Shown here: one piece after another, positions 21,722 to 32,880 of the stretch
Layout: every line of letters starts with the position of its first letter
Position numbering within the stretch: position 1 is the first letter of the stretch
Origin: Paragorgia papillata
Lineage: Eukaryota > Cnidaria > Anthozoa > Scleralcyonacea > Coralliidae
Direction of reading: 5' to 3'
Length of the DNA stretch: 64,000 bases
Assembly: GCA_035771165.1 (NCBI GenBank)
Contig: JAWNZC010000028.1
Span: 364,001 to 428,000 of the forward strand
Translations under genes and position numbers: made by a program
The notes under the pieces: generated by a model
Databases searched by the model: none
Told to the model about the DNA's origin: nothing
Seen by the model: the letters and a program-made list of their open reading frames with translations, nothing else

Positions 21722-22437
21722 TATAACGCCAGACTATTTTACTCTGTCTAACACCAGACTATTTTACTGTGTCTAACACCAGACTATTTTACTGTGTCTA
21801 ACACCAGACTATTTTACTGTGTCTAACACCAGACTATTTTACTGTGTCTAACACCAGACTATTTTACTCTGTCTAACGCCAGACTATTTTACTGTGTCTA
21901 ACACCAGACTATTTTACTGTGTCTAACACCAGACTATTTTACTGTGACTAACACCAGACTATTTTACTCTGTCTAACACCAGACTATTTTACTCTGTCTA
22001 ACACCAGACTATTTTACTCTGTCTAACACCGGACTATTTTACTCTGCCTAACACCGACTATTTTACTCTGTCTAACACCAGACTATTTTACTCGGCTAAC
22101 ACCAGACTATTTTACTCTGTCTAACACCAGACTATTTTACTGTGTCTAACACCAGACTGTTTTACTCTATCTAACGCCAGACTATTTTACTCTGTCTAAC
22201 ACAAGACCATTTTACCGTGTCTAACACCAGACTATTTTACTCTGTCTAACACCAGACTACTTTTACTCTGTCTAACACAAGACTATTTTACTCTGTCTAA
22301 CACCAGACTATTTTACTCTGTCTAACACCAGACTATTTTACTCTGTCTAACACCAGACTATTTTCTGTCTAACACCAGACTATTTTATTGTGTCTAACTC
22401 CAGACTATTTTACTCTGCCTAATGCCAGACGATTTTA
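21722..22437 (-). repeat. 25-bp minisatellite of repeat X, reverse orientation
   Basis: About 28 copies of the reverse complement of the 25-bp unit of repeat X (TCTAACACCAGACTATTTTACTG). Variation is concentrated in the CTGTGT/CTCTGT junction and in single substitutions. The unique flanks of repeat X are not obvious here, so the array is either a relict or has spread alone. Confidence 0.93.
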
Positions 22438-22984
22438 CTTGTCAAGCGGGAGAGCCCTCGGCAGTTACGAAGTTAAATATTTTAATAATAGCTCGCTGGG
22501 TGCCCTCTTGTTTCATAATTTTATGAACACACATCAAAACAAAACTTTTATTTCACGTCAAAATTCTTACAATAAACTGTTATCAAGTCAATGTTTGCAC
22601 AAATATATACTATCTATATCTATCTATGTATGTCTCTCTAACCGAGAACGAGGTACGGGAAAATATCAGACCGACGTCTTCACAGTACGGACCGAGCCGC
22701 AGACGAGATTCGTACAAAAAAGACCGAGGTCTGATATTTTCCGGTACAGACCGAGTAAACGAGGTTAATAAAGCGTTTATTATATAGCTATTTCAAGTTT
22801 TTCGATAATAATTGTATCAAACTTAGTGTGAAAACCTTAGAAATTCACGCGAGCAAAATCAACATCCGGGACAGCGGTCCGGATATGGAAAAAGATGGAC
22901 CGTGGTCCGGATACGCATTTTTACGGACCGTGCGTTGACCAATCAGAACTCAGGATATTACAAAGCCATATAATAAAAATATAT

Positions 22985-23252
22985 ATATACTATCTCTCTA
23001 TATATACTCTATATATATTTTCTCTCTCTCTGTCTCTCTCTGTCTCTGTCTCTGTCTCTGTCTCTGTCTCTGTCTCTGTCTCTGTCTCTGTCTCTGTCTC
23101 TGTCTCTGTCTCTGTCTCTGTCTCTGTCTCTGTCTCTGTCTCTGTCTCTGTCTCTGTCTCTGTCTCTGTCTCTGTCTCTGTCTCTGTCTCTGTCTCTGTC
23201 TCTGTCTCTGTCTCTGTCTCTGTCTCTGTCTCTGTCTCTGTCTCTGTCTCTG

Positions 23253-23308
<56 letters not shown>
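22985..23308. repeat. Long (CTCTGT)n / (CT)n microsatellite
   Basis: TA-rich start, then about 37 uninterrupted CTCTGT units (23035-23270), ending in pure (CT)n. Open frames across it are low-complexity artefacts. Confidence 0.98.
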
Positions 23309-23314
<6 letters not shown>

Positions 23315-23519
23315 ATCGCTACGAGCGTGAAACTTGAGTCACCGCCTTTTTTAACATGTACATAGTTTTTACTTATCCAATGTTTTAAATTAAATGCTTT
23401 ATATATTTATATATATATAGTTCTATGCACTGAATACACGTAACAAATCATTATTCAATGTCACAAATTTTGATACAAAATATAAAAATATAGAATACAG
23501 AATATCAATTTCGTACCCA

Positions 23520-23600
23520 GAGCCTTCAACGCGCACGCAAACGAAGGCCCTGGGATAATTGTGGGGATGCGCAGTAGAGTTCAATACGTCTCTTGGCCCA
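23520..23600. repeat. Fragment of CTCGTCCCCAGGGCC-type foldback element
   Basis: TTCGTACCCAGAGCCTTC pairs imperfectly with GAAGGCCCTGGGATAAT downstream. A poly-G run follows at 23617-23630. Confidence 0.5.
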
Positions 23601-23709
23601 GTCTTCAGAAGGAGGGGGGGGGGGGGGGGTGTCACTCTGTTGTTTAATGCTTTCCACAATATTTATAAATTAAAAATATATTAAAGGATATGCTTCAAAC
23701 GTATGCTGA

Positions 23710-26700
23710 TTAACCTTTTTTGCGACCGCATTCGGTGTGATTATACACATGGATATTAACAGTAGCTTTTTGAAAGTGTTGGTTACGATGAAAAACGAGT
23801 AGGGTTTTATTTGTAGCTTCACATTCACCATCGTCAATACACCTCATGACCTGTGCCCAAGGAGAGACAACATCTAGAGTTTTATTCCCTAGCCATTGTT
23901 GGAACACATGAGGTCCATTTTTGCAACGAATACCTAGTAAGTAAACAAGAAAAGAACAAATGAGATATTGTATTATTTATTGTGGTTAGTTTTATGGTTA
24001 AAACAACTCTCATCACTTCGAGAACTTGCATAGACCACTTTCATAAAGCCGCCTTCTGTTCACACACAAAACGCCTGTTCCAGCACAATTTCTGTGTCGG
24101 CGCGCCGCTCCGCGGATCTCGAAAGAGGTACATCTTTTATCGGATAGCTTTTTGTGCCGTTTTTCAGCTCCAGTGTCAATGGAGTTCGAAATCGTTTCGG
24201 ACGTAAATTAATAGAATAGAGCGTGGTGATTGGTTGTACCACGGGTTGTATTGTACGGCATAATTATTTGCCGTTTCGTGCCGAGTTTGTTCACACTATA
24301 CCGGATAGGTTTTCGCGCCGACACGAAAACCTTTATCGGTATACAGTCAACTCTCGCCTTGCGGACACCCCGCTATCAAGGACACCCCGATATTAAGGAC
24401 AGTTGGTAAATCCCCGGCCGAAACAACTATGAAATGTATTGAAATAACTCTCGCTCAGTTATTACGAACTCTCGCTATTACGGAATTGCGGACACTTCAT
24501 GTGGTCCCCAACAAACATCTTTATTGTTCTACTCTCGTTACAACGCGGGACACCTTGGACGTATTTTTCTCTCGACACATGAAAGTGAATGACTTTTTAA
24601 TTTATCGAGTGACATATTTATGTTACTGATTCATGTACCGTTGTATTTTTGGTTTTGGAATAAAAAAAATTTTTGAATACAAATTTTTGACTTGTTCTTT
24701 GACTTGGGTACTGTGTACTTATGTATCACAGTAAACGTCAACTAGAAATTGAAATAAACTGGACATTTTAAAACAAAAAAGCAGTAATACATTGTAGTGA
24801 CATTTTACAACCTGAAATCGGGATATTTTCATGGCATCCCGCTATTGCGGACTCTCGTTATTACGGACACCAAATGACGGTCCCCAGTGTGTCCGCTATA
24901 ACGAGAGTTGACTGTAGTGTGAACGGGGCCTAATAAATCTCGGATGGAGAGATAATTACTAACTCGCAAATCCATAGTCATGTGCTTCCCAAGCGGCAAG
25001 CGGTATAGCCGCGTTTACATACGAGACGTGGTTAAAGTTATCCTAACGAGGAGAAAGATTTTCTGGGTTTACTAAACGTCTCCGAAATGTCTGTTGCTTT
25101 TCAGGTTAAATTATCTTATCATCTCGAAATCAGGGGTGGATCTAGAATTTTTTTCACCTTAGTCAAACCATTCCTAGGGAGGTCCAGGGGCATGCTCCGC
25201 CGGAAAACTTTTGAATTTTGGACCTCTAAATGGCATTTCCTGTATTTGACGGTACTTTGGAGATTTAAAAGTTTTTATCAAACCTGGAAACTGTCAAAAT
25301 AAATTTAGGGATAAATTGGACGTTTTATTAGCTATATGTTGACTACAAATACATTTAAAATTATAGAAAATAACGGGGGAATGTCAATAAATCAAAGTAG
25401 CCTGCTATTTCCTAAATTATTTCCTAAGGCTATTTCCTAAGTTGCCAGAACACTCCTGACGGAAATCCTGAATAACATATCAGAACTTTAGGTAGCATAG
25501 TCATTCTAGCATGTTGTAGCGCTGCTACGATGCGCTTAGCACTAGTACATGTCGTACTTAACTAACTTCGGATGTCCGTCATTCGTGCTGCATTGCGTCA
25601 CAGAGTAATACTCATTAACTGTTAACCCTTTGAGGCCTTGACCTCTTCCTGTGCTGAATAAAATCGTCTGACGTCGTTTGCCATGCAGAACCAGGCACGT
25701 AGCTAGACTAAGAAATCTGGGAGGGCAAGTTTTATTTTGGGGGGGGCAAGTGGAAAGGTACAAAAGTTGAGCCCTCGGGACAACTGATGCAATCACGCTA
25801 CCCCCCCCCCCAGTCTGTCACATGGTTTATGCACTGGAACTCTCTCTGGAACGCTAATTAGTCCAGTCATTCGTGGGGCAAAAAGTGAGGCAAATTTCTA
25901 GGCCCCTGTGCGATTTGCAGGATACAAAATGTTTTTTGACACGGCCACCGGTCTTGAGCGAACCGCGAAGGCTCGAAAAGGTTTGAAAAATTAATATTTA
26001 TTCACTTTTATTGCATCATTTTATCACGCTTTGCTAAACGTGTATTTTCAATTTTGATTGGTTGTGCTATGCTGTCGAACTAATCATGCAGTAATTGTTT
26101 ATTTGTTGCTATAGTAAAAGTGGTCCCATGCATAGATATAGTCACATGCCTAAGTTTCGCAAAGCTTATTGGTCAATATCGCCAGCGGCCGCGCGGAGGA
26201 CTAATAACGCGACACATAAAAATAAAATTAAAAATAATCGCGAAACCTAGACTCGTCTACCTGCGGTAGCCCGAGTAATTAGCAATAGCTTTATCCTTGT
26301 TAACTGATAGCAAGTTTAACGTACCTCGTACTGCTAGAATACCAGTCGGGATCTCTTCTTCACGAATATATTTCTCTCGCATGTAGTCTTGGACTTCGGT
26401 TTCGTTGAGCTTGCTGGAGGAATTTCGAATTTTTTTCTCGTCGTTGATCTCGCTGGAGGAATTTCGACATGTTTTGTGCTCGTCAATTTCAAAAGATTTT
26501 GTCCTATTGCGTAGTACGTGATGTCTAACGTGTGCATATAAGTGTTCTGTCGTGTTAGGCTCACAAGGATACGGACACCAATGTATCTTTATGTGTATTT
26601 GCATGTAGCCTTCGTTCTCCAAGTTAGTTGGAACGACTTTTGTAAACGTTTTCTTCGGCCTACAATCTCGTCCTAAGAAAATGAACACCAATATTTATAA

Positions 26701-29700
26701 TTTGTTCCCAGACCGCTGAGAAGGGGGGGAGGGGGAGGGGATAGGCGGTGCATCTGCCCTGGGGCCCGGCCCACGTTAGGGGCCCGTACGGTCGCCTATT
26801 CATGGAGCGCCGAATGAGATTTTATTACAAGTTTTAAATATTCATGACGTATTCATTTTATATGATAAACTAACACTGGTGGAACCATAGTTAATAGAAC
26901 ATATACATGGTTTGGAAGCTCTATTGTCTTTCAACATGAAGCATGGTCATGTCGAACCGTGGTTGAACTGACAATGGAGTTACTTATATGGAAGTAAATT
27001 CTATGGACACGTGATGATGAAGCACCACAACACGTGATGCTGAAGCAACTCACTAATTAAACCCGATCGTTGCTATTGAATGACTGCTTCATTATACAGA
27101 AAATACAATACCGTAAAATTGCACAAATTTCCATAAAATTGAACAAAAACATAGAACAATCACTTTGCACGAGTTTCCGAACCATGTATATATGTTCTAT
27201 TAACTATGGTGGAACTCACGATCTAACATAAACCTGTCAATTATGATATTCTGAAATCCTATATATGTACAACGTAACATACAAGAATGCCGTAACATAT
27301 TAGTGACGTACTTGCACTTCATGACAAACTTCACTTAAGACGATAATTATGATCCTTTGCGCGATTTTCGGGCCGCGAAAAACTAGCGGGTATTCGCGGG
27401 AAGAGTCGTAGTATTATTCCGAAATGTCAAACAGTCGGAGAAGGGGTTTAAATAACAGACCAAATCTTGCCTTGTTTTTCGATGCAGTGGAAAGCAGGGG
27501 ACAGTGTAACTTTATAACACCCGACACACCTTCGTGCATGGAAAGTGAAGCTCTCGGAGATATACAATTTGATGTCTTGATATTATATATTTAGGTCGGC
27601 CCCTGCTTCCTGAGGTGGATTGTCTCTCGACGTTTTATATCGGCCGTTCCTGTACATACCGGCGTTCTTGTTCTCCAGTAGCTGCTTCAAAGTGACATCT
27701 TAGCATTCTTAGGTTACTAGTCACTGTTCGTATATCGTTATTAAATGCTACGACCTCTGGTTCATCTTATTCGTTTGAACTTTCTACTATATAACAGGCA
27801 AGTGATTCGCATGTTTTCATCCAGACGACGTTCAAGCACTTTTTCAGGTACAAAGTTACACCATCTCCTGCTTCCAAGCACACCTCAACCTCGGAAAATA
27901 ACTGTCGTACTGCATCGAAAAAAGAAACAAGATTTGGTCTGTTAATTAAACCCCTTCTCAGCTCCGCCTGTTTGACTCTTTCCCCGAACTCCCGCCAGTC
28001 TTTCGCGGCCAGCAAAATGGGATCGAAAATCGCGCAAAGGATCATAATTTTCCGGTCAGTGTGAAGTTTGCATGAAGTGCTAGTATACGTCATAAACTAA
28101 AGTAAATACCACATTGGAATCTGAACGTTTATGATATGTTACGGCATGTTTTAGAATATCATATATAATCGACAAATTTACGTGACATGGCGAGTTCCAC
28201 CATGTCAGTTTATCACCGGGATTATTTTAACGTGCAGTGATAACCCATTTGTGCAGTGATAAATGAGATTTGTGCAGTGATAAGCGCAATTTTGTGCAGT
28301 GATAAATTTTTCTTTAATATTTAAGAATGGGTGCTTAATTTCAACTTTCAAGATACACGAGTATAGCTACTATAGCAGGCCATACCGCCCTAGTATACAT
28401 AAGCGGTCCTCCTTTTCCCAATTTTTAATCCTTTTCGCACAGCAACATTCGCATTTTCAAAATAACAATGGTCAAACAGTAACACACGGGCACAGACGCA
28501 TCGACCTGAGAGAAGCCTCAAGCATGTTATGTGGGGTTGGCTGGTTGGCACGGTTTGGGTAGTCTGGCTAAATAGTAAGAACACTAGCGTTTTGTTTACT
28601 ATGACAGTAGGGACTTTAAGAAAACACTACGACTACGACTACGGCAACGTGTTTGAACAATATAATTTTATGTCATATACAAAGAGCTTTTCATGCCGTC
28701 GTGACTCTGTTGACAACGTAGAAAAAGCATTTTTACGTTGTAAAGACAACGCGGAACCTGAATCACTACAGAAGCCTTGGGAAAGCTTAAAGCGTTACTC
28801 TCGCGACTAACATAGATTGAACAAGTGTAACTCTTCAAGAATTTAAGAACAAGGCGAGTCCGTGCGATAATGTATCTTGAAATTTGAATGTATAAATACA
28901 CCACCACTTAATATCACTGTTAAACTTTCTACCGTAGCCGTACTCCGTTGTCTGAATCTTAAAGTCCCTAGTACTGACGAGCTACGGAGCTACTCAGTGC
29001 TCCATCGCTGTTTAACGTGCTACTGAAGTTAGATTTTATCCCTTTTTCAGCTCTTTGTGCAGTGATAAAAATTCCTTAAAATAATCCCTGGTTTATCATA
29101 TAAAATGAATACGTAAAGTTTACAAGTCTCATTCGGCGCCCCATAGCAGCCGACCACGCGCCACGCATATCTGCTTTCGTTGAATTCGATCTTGTAATTA
29201 GGAATTTTTGTTAGGAATTGTTTCAATACTCTGTTTCAATAATGTAGTTATTTAGACACTGCATGACTGTCAGTTGAAAGCTAGAACGCACATTTTGCGC
29301 CGTAGTGCGGTAGCGGCAATGTAGCACGACACCGCATGTGAGTACTCACAGTACTCGCACAACAGTAGAAATAACCAAATTAAACCCAATCGCCTCTGAC
29401 ATCTAAGACGTCGTTTAGGCCTGGTTCATACGTTGCATTTAATTCAGACGAATTGAACTCAATCAATTAAATGCGACTGTAGTGCGACGAATGAAACGAA
29501 TTAAATTCGACTGAAGAGTTAAATTCGTCTGAGACGTTGTATCCGTCACGGTGAGACGGATACAACGTCTGAAATGCGTGTTCGTTTCAGACGTCGCTGT
29601 ATCGTCGCATCGAATTAAATGCATAAATTATGAGAACATATTTTTTGAGCCTGTGATCATATTTTTGTTTACTTCGCATACGTATTGGACGTTTTTGGCG

Positions 29701-29997
29701 CGATCTAGCGGGATTTTCCTTGCTCGTCACTGAATTAAATTCGTCGCATGAAACGAATTCGAGTTTACGACGAAGCTAACTATGAATTAAATTCGACGTA
29801 TGAACCAGGCCTAATTAGGGGCCCGCGAGATTTACCTTCGCCCGGGCCCATTGTTCCTTATACCATACCTGATTTAAACAGCGTATGTTTTTTATAGTAA
29901 TGTAAACCGTGTATATAAATTGTATTTTTAATGCAATACCTGAAGAATTAGAATGACATCCAAGCACCACTAACACCATGGCCATCAAGTTTCTCAT
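23710..29997 (-). CDS. Small secreted cysteine-containing protein, three exons, possible divergent cystine-knot factor
   Basis: Exon 1, 29997-29940, encodes MRNLMAMVLVVLGCHSNSS, a signal peptide, with a good start context (AACAAGATGA) and donor TCAG/GTATTG. Exon 2, 26672-26325, follows TTTTCTTAG and ends GAG/GTACGT. Exon 3, 23933-23710, follows TTACTAG and ends in TAA, with ATTAAA about 60 bp later. Both introns are phase 1 and rejoin as Gly, giving 209 residues. Cysteines: CRPKKTF, WCPYPC, HKTC in exon 2; IRCKNGP, QVMRC, GECEATN, NHTECG in exon 3. Exon 2 contains a 13-residue repeat around RNSSS and several N-glycosylation sites. The exon 3 spacing (P..QVMRC...GEC...V..NHTEC) recalls PDGF/VEGF domains but lacks the GGCC cluster, so that name is only a suggestion. 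No paralogue is nearby. Confidence 0.7.
24060..24940. mobile_element. MITE of the ACACTATACCGG family, split by a pogo-like MITE
   Basis: AGAGGTACATCTTTTATCGG, then GGAGTTCGAAATCG, match 20180-20720 in inverse order. The right end TTCACACTATACCGGATAGG continues to 24343 and resumes with TAGTGTGAACGGGGCCTAA at 24915, after the nested insertion. Confidence 0.7.
24344..24914. mobile_element. Pogo/Tigger-like MITE with TA target duplication
   Basis: CAGTCAACTCTCGCCTTGCGG on the left is inverted at the right end as CCGCTATAACGAGAGTTGACTG. The flanks are TA on both sides, the duplication made by Tc1/mariner/pogo transposases. Inner subterminal repeats (CCGCTATCAAGGACACC, then CTATTACGGA, CGTTATTACGGACACC) recur. 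It is 571 bp and carries no transposase frame. Confidence 0.88.
25120..25235 (+). repeat. Fragment of the GGGGCGGATCTAGGA MITE family
   Basis: AGGGGTGGATCTAGAATTTTT then GGTCCAGGGGCATGCTCC and GGACCTCTAAATGGCATTTCC match the left end of 51714-52083. No right end is visible. Confidence 0.6.
26885..27209. mobile_element. 325-bp MITE with TGGAA target duplication
   Basis: It begins CCATAGTTAATAGAACATAT and ends with the reverse complement ATATGTTCTATTAACTATGG. TGGAA precedes (26880-26884) and follows (27210-27214). It interrupts the left arm of the larger foldback element. Confidence 0.88.
28206..29097. mobile_element. Foldback MITE with GTGCAGTGATAA repeats, itself interrupted
   Basis: CCGGGATTATTTTAA near 28214 mirrors TTAAAATAATCCCTGG at 29076, flanked by TTTATC on both sides. 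GTGCAGTGATAA is repeated four times at 28230-28305 and once inverted-side at 29056. Inside lies a further element (28606-28975) with AGGGACTTTAAG and CTTAAAGTCCCTA ends. Confidence 0.72.
28606..28975. mobile_element. Innermost MITE with AGGGACTTTAAG ends
   Basis: GTAGGGACTTTAAG at 28606 is inverted as CTTAAAGTCCCTAGTAC at 28960. The same terminus appears at 30492, 33705 and 53618 (CTTAAGGTCCCTA), marking a family. Confidence 0.68.
29415..29814. mobile_element. 400-bp MITE with TTAGGCCTGGTTCATACG ends
   Basis: TTAGGCCTGGTTCATACG at 29415 is mirrored by CGTATGAACCAGGCCTAA ending at 29814. The interior is rich in GAATTAAATTCG palindromes. Half-length relatives occur at 56180-56340 and 57210-57360. 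Confidence 0.85.
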
Positions 29998-30225
29998 CTT
30001 GTTACCGAGTTGAATATAGCCGTAAAAGTATATAATTTTCTTTTTGCGAAACACTCAGGTTAACGTATCTGATGTGCAGCTCTGGATATACAGTGTGTAT
30101 CAAAAAAAACGGAACCTTAGAAAATGAATTAATACATTCTGTTCCAACAAACCTGTGCTATATATAGTAGTTTGAAAGCCCTAAACACCTCTGAGCCACG
30201 GATGCGTAAAAATACGATCTTAATT

Positions 30226-30334
30226 AAGACCCCGTTTACACTAGAGCAAAAGTTTCCGGATTCGTGCATGGTTTTTTAATCCCGGAAAAACAATGTGAAT
30301 CCGGATACTTTTGCTCTAGTGTAAGCGGGGTCTT
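30226..30334. mobile_element. 109-bp MITE with AAGACCCCGTTTACACTAG ends
   Basis: AAGACCCCGTTTACACTAGAGCAAAAGT on the left and its reverse complement on the right form a near-perfect hairpin around an ATTCGTGCATGG loop. Confidence 0.9.
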
Positions 30335-30409
30335 ATACGCCCTGGGAAATTAGGATAACTTGAAGCGCCGGCATGGTGCAAGTATTTAAAAGCTTTTTCT
30401 CTTCCTGTT

Positions 30410-30525
30410 TAAGGTACGGTCAGTCTTCCGTTGAAAAATCACTACGTTTCTTTGTTGTGTTTACACTTGCCGTAACGTAGTCATTTGGGACCTTAAGATG
30501 CTACGACGGCGTCTTCAGCGATGGC
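30410..30525 (+). repeat. Fragment of the GGGACCTTAAGATGCTACGACG family
   Basis: TTTGGGACCTTAAGATGCTACGACGGCG is the inverse of the end at 33690-33715. GTTTACACTTGCCGTAACGTAG resembles the MITE at 63146-63400. Confidence 0.5.
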
Positions 30526-30539
30526 GTATACTCCAAATA

Positions 30540-31615
30540 AAAGAATTGTACACTGTTATTTTCAAGGAGTTAATTACCCCCCCCCCCCCCCCCCACCCCT
30601 TCTGCCCCTTTTTGGTAGAGTTAAAAAAGTGGAGTTATGTTAACTCCATTTTCAGAGGTAATACAACTCCTTGACTCTTATTTTCAGTGTTAAGTAGAGT
30701 TACAAATCCCTTATTGGAGGTCAATTGGTAGAGAGTTATTACAACTTCAAGTTTGGAGTTAAAAACTATTTTTAACTCCATTAAGTGTAATTCGCACATG
30801 CAACGATGCATGTATGGGTGTAGAAATTCTACCGAGTACTGTCGACAAATCCAAAATTTTATTATAACTGGGGTTTTCCCGATTACTCCCTCCCATGTAT
30901 ACTTGATGACACAGTCTTTACGTATTATAGACATCAGAAATTGAACCGTAAAGTTACATCTGCATTAACATTATCGCATTCATTGTCAATAAACTTATAT
31001 TCTACGTTAGCATTGATAGCGTTTTTATCTTGAAGTTGGTAAAGTTTCAGAAGTTTTTGCTCTACAAGCTGTTAAATAAGTTTAAATAAGTTGTTAAACT
31101 CAGAATTAAACTCTGAGATCCGCCCGACCGGACGCAAAGGTTGAAACTTTATCACGGCAACGTCAAGCTAATAGGAAGTATATACTATAACGTTAAAAAA
31201 TGTCAGTTCTTTCACGTGGCCGTAGGATTTTAATATAGTCAATGTTCTGCTTCTTCCCTTTGTACAACATTCTTCACGCCCTTTTAAGCCTCCAATGTTC
31301 TAGGTTTCGAGTATACATCACTTCGTGCCTATAGGATGTCTAAGGATTTCCCACGGACGAGTAAAATAGTCTGGTGTTAGACAGAGTAAAATAGTCTGGT
31401 GTTAGGCAGAGTAAAATAGTCTGGTGTTAGACAGAGTAAAATAGTCTGGTGTTAGATAGAGTAAAATAGTCTGGTGTTAGACAGAGTAAAATAGTTTGGT
31501 GTTAGACAGAGTAAAATAGTCTGGTGTTAGACAGAGTAAAATGGTGTTAGACAGAGTAAAATAGTCTGGAGTTAGACAGAGTAAAATAGTCTGGAGTTAG
31601 ACAGAGTAAAATATT
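30540..31615 (+). mobile_element. Interspersed repeat X, copy C, with minisatellite
   Basis: It begins with a C-rich tract and GAGTTAA inverted motifs (30541-30780). Next comes the block CACATGCAACGATGCATG...GGGGTTTTCCCGATTA (30790-30890) shared with 34525-34615, then the TTGAAACTTTATCACGGCAACG block (31140-31355) shared with 5600-5810. The 25-bp minisatellite is at 31359-31612, about 10 copies. The usual 3' block is absent and a SINE-like sequence follows. Confidence 0.75.
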
Positions 31616-31619
31616 TAAG

Positions 31620-31990
31620 GGGCAGTTTTTGGCAGATTAGAATTTCGGCTTGGTCGCCCGTGAGAAGACGGTACTTCTTGTTTGACTTACCAAATACCAC
31701 AGCCATTTCTTCCGGGTACTCCGGTTTCGTTCTGTACTAACACTGGACTAACGAGTTTACGGGTTTTTAGTTAGTTTAGTTTAGTTTAGTTTAGTTTATC
31801 CAATACGCTTGACCTAGAAGAGAACGAGGCGAATCTAACAGGATTTGATGCATTTCCTCTTCAACGAGGCTTGCCAAAACGGAATGACGCAGTGTAGTTT
31901 AGTATAAAGTTAAATATAACCAAAAAATTACAAATGTGACAAAATTATAATACAAATCTCTTCAAACACCTCTGATATCTACCTTACAAA
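31620..31990 (+). mobile_element. SINE-derived 3' body plus repeated flank
   Basis: CCGTGAGAAGACGGTACTTC, CCGGGTACTCCGGTTTC and CTAACACTGGACTAACGAG match the body of the tRNA-SINE at 42919-43215, ending in a (TTTAG)n tail at 31770-31795. The tRNA-like head is missing. 31795-32035 is repeated at 36850-37080. Confidence 0.65.
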
Positions 31991-31994
31991 TGTA

Positions 31995-32162
31995 TAGAGC
32001 GTTTTCATCTGACGTCACGGCGGCCATATTGGTGCACCAAAACAATGAAATGGCGGCCATATTGGTGTACGGTATGGGAATTAGCTCTTTCTTATTCAAA
32101 TACTTTGTATTGTTTCACAACCCCAATGGGGCCACCGATCACGTGAGTGAAAACGGTCTATA
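31995..32162. mobile_element. MITE with ATAGAGCGTTTTCATCTGACG ends
   Basis: ATAGAGCGTTTTCATCTGACGTCACGGC on the left pairs with GATCACGTGAGTGAAAACGGTCTAT on the right. The whole is about 90 percent identical by eye to 39169-39338. A truncated left end is at 37046-37085. Confidence 0.85.
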
Positions 32163-32880
32163 GTGTGGAGTGTGGTCCTTGACGCGTTCCGATCCTCAGG
32201 GACGCCGGAACTGGGGGGGGCAGGAGGGGCAAGGGGGGCTGAAGTGCCCTTTTCATTTGAATAAAAAACTTTTTAAGGTGCCTCTATGGCCTGTGGGGTC
32301 TTTACCTATTTAAATAACTTAGGTTAAAAGAAAATGTTTCCCGAAATTTATTCTCAAAAATATTAAATCCCCGCCCATTAACAGCGCTTCAAAGTTGGTA
32401 CCTCTTTAACTGTGACCGTGCATTAGGGACATGGTGCGAGTTTACGCTGTGACGTCACGGTCAGAACCGAACTTCTGACTATTTAGTGTGTTTTTGGTAT
32501 TGCGTCTCTTAAACCTTTATTTAAGCAATGAAAACTTTAAATATATTCATCAATATGTTCCAAGATGGTTCGTCTGACTCAGACTCGGTGGAAGAAATGT
32601 TGGTGTTCCGACTGTGACGCAAATGTGACGTAAATCTATCAATTAGAGCCCAGGCCCAAGAAAACGGTCTAACTTTCAAAATGGCGCGATTTGGGCTGAT
32701 TTGGCCAACTTCGGAGCACTGTTAATGGGCGAGCATTTAATATTTTTGAGAAAAAATTTCGGGAAACATTTTCTTTTAAACTAAGTTATTTAAATATGTA
32801 AAGATCCCACAGACCATAGAGGCACTTTAAATACCTCAATGACGCGGTGTTTTTATCGGAAATAAATGTTATTAACTTGT
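32163..32880. other. Repeated non-coding segment
   Basis: 32190-32275 (GATCCTCAGGGACGCCGGAACTG) recurs at 37133-37215. 32315-32400 has an inverted partner at 32745-32830 (GAAAATGTTTCCCGAAATTT), so a foldback core is likely. No gene was seen. Confidence 0.55.

Larger units (their letters stand above)
26796..29165. mobile_element. Large foldback element containing at least three later insertions
   Basis: Outer arms: TATTCATTTTATATGATAAAC at 26848 is the reverse complement of GTTTATCATATAAAATGAATA at 29093. Inner arms: 27215-27510 pairs with 27905-28195 (for example ATCCTTTGCGCGATTTTCG with CGAAAATCGCGCAAAGGAT). The left arm is interrupted at 26885-27209 and the right arm at about 28206-29091. 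Removing both insertions restores collinear arms. It lies in the introns of the secreted-protein gene. No transposase is encoded. Confidence 0.8.

Noticed and set aside
22895..23365. Ser/Val and Glu/Thr repeat proteins
   Set aside because: Translations of the (CTCTGT)n microsatellite.
27767..28093. 108-codon minus frame
   Set aside because: Lies in the arm and centre of a foldback element; no domain and no splice support.
28529..28810. 93-codon plus frame
   Set aside because: Spans the edge of the nested AGGGACTTTAAG MITE.
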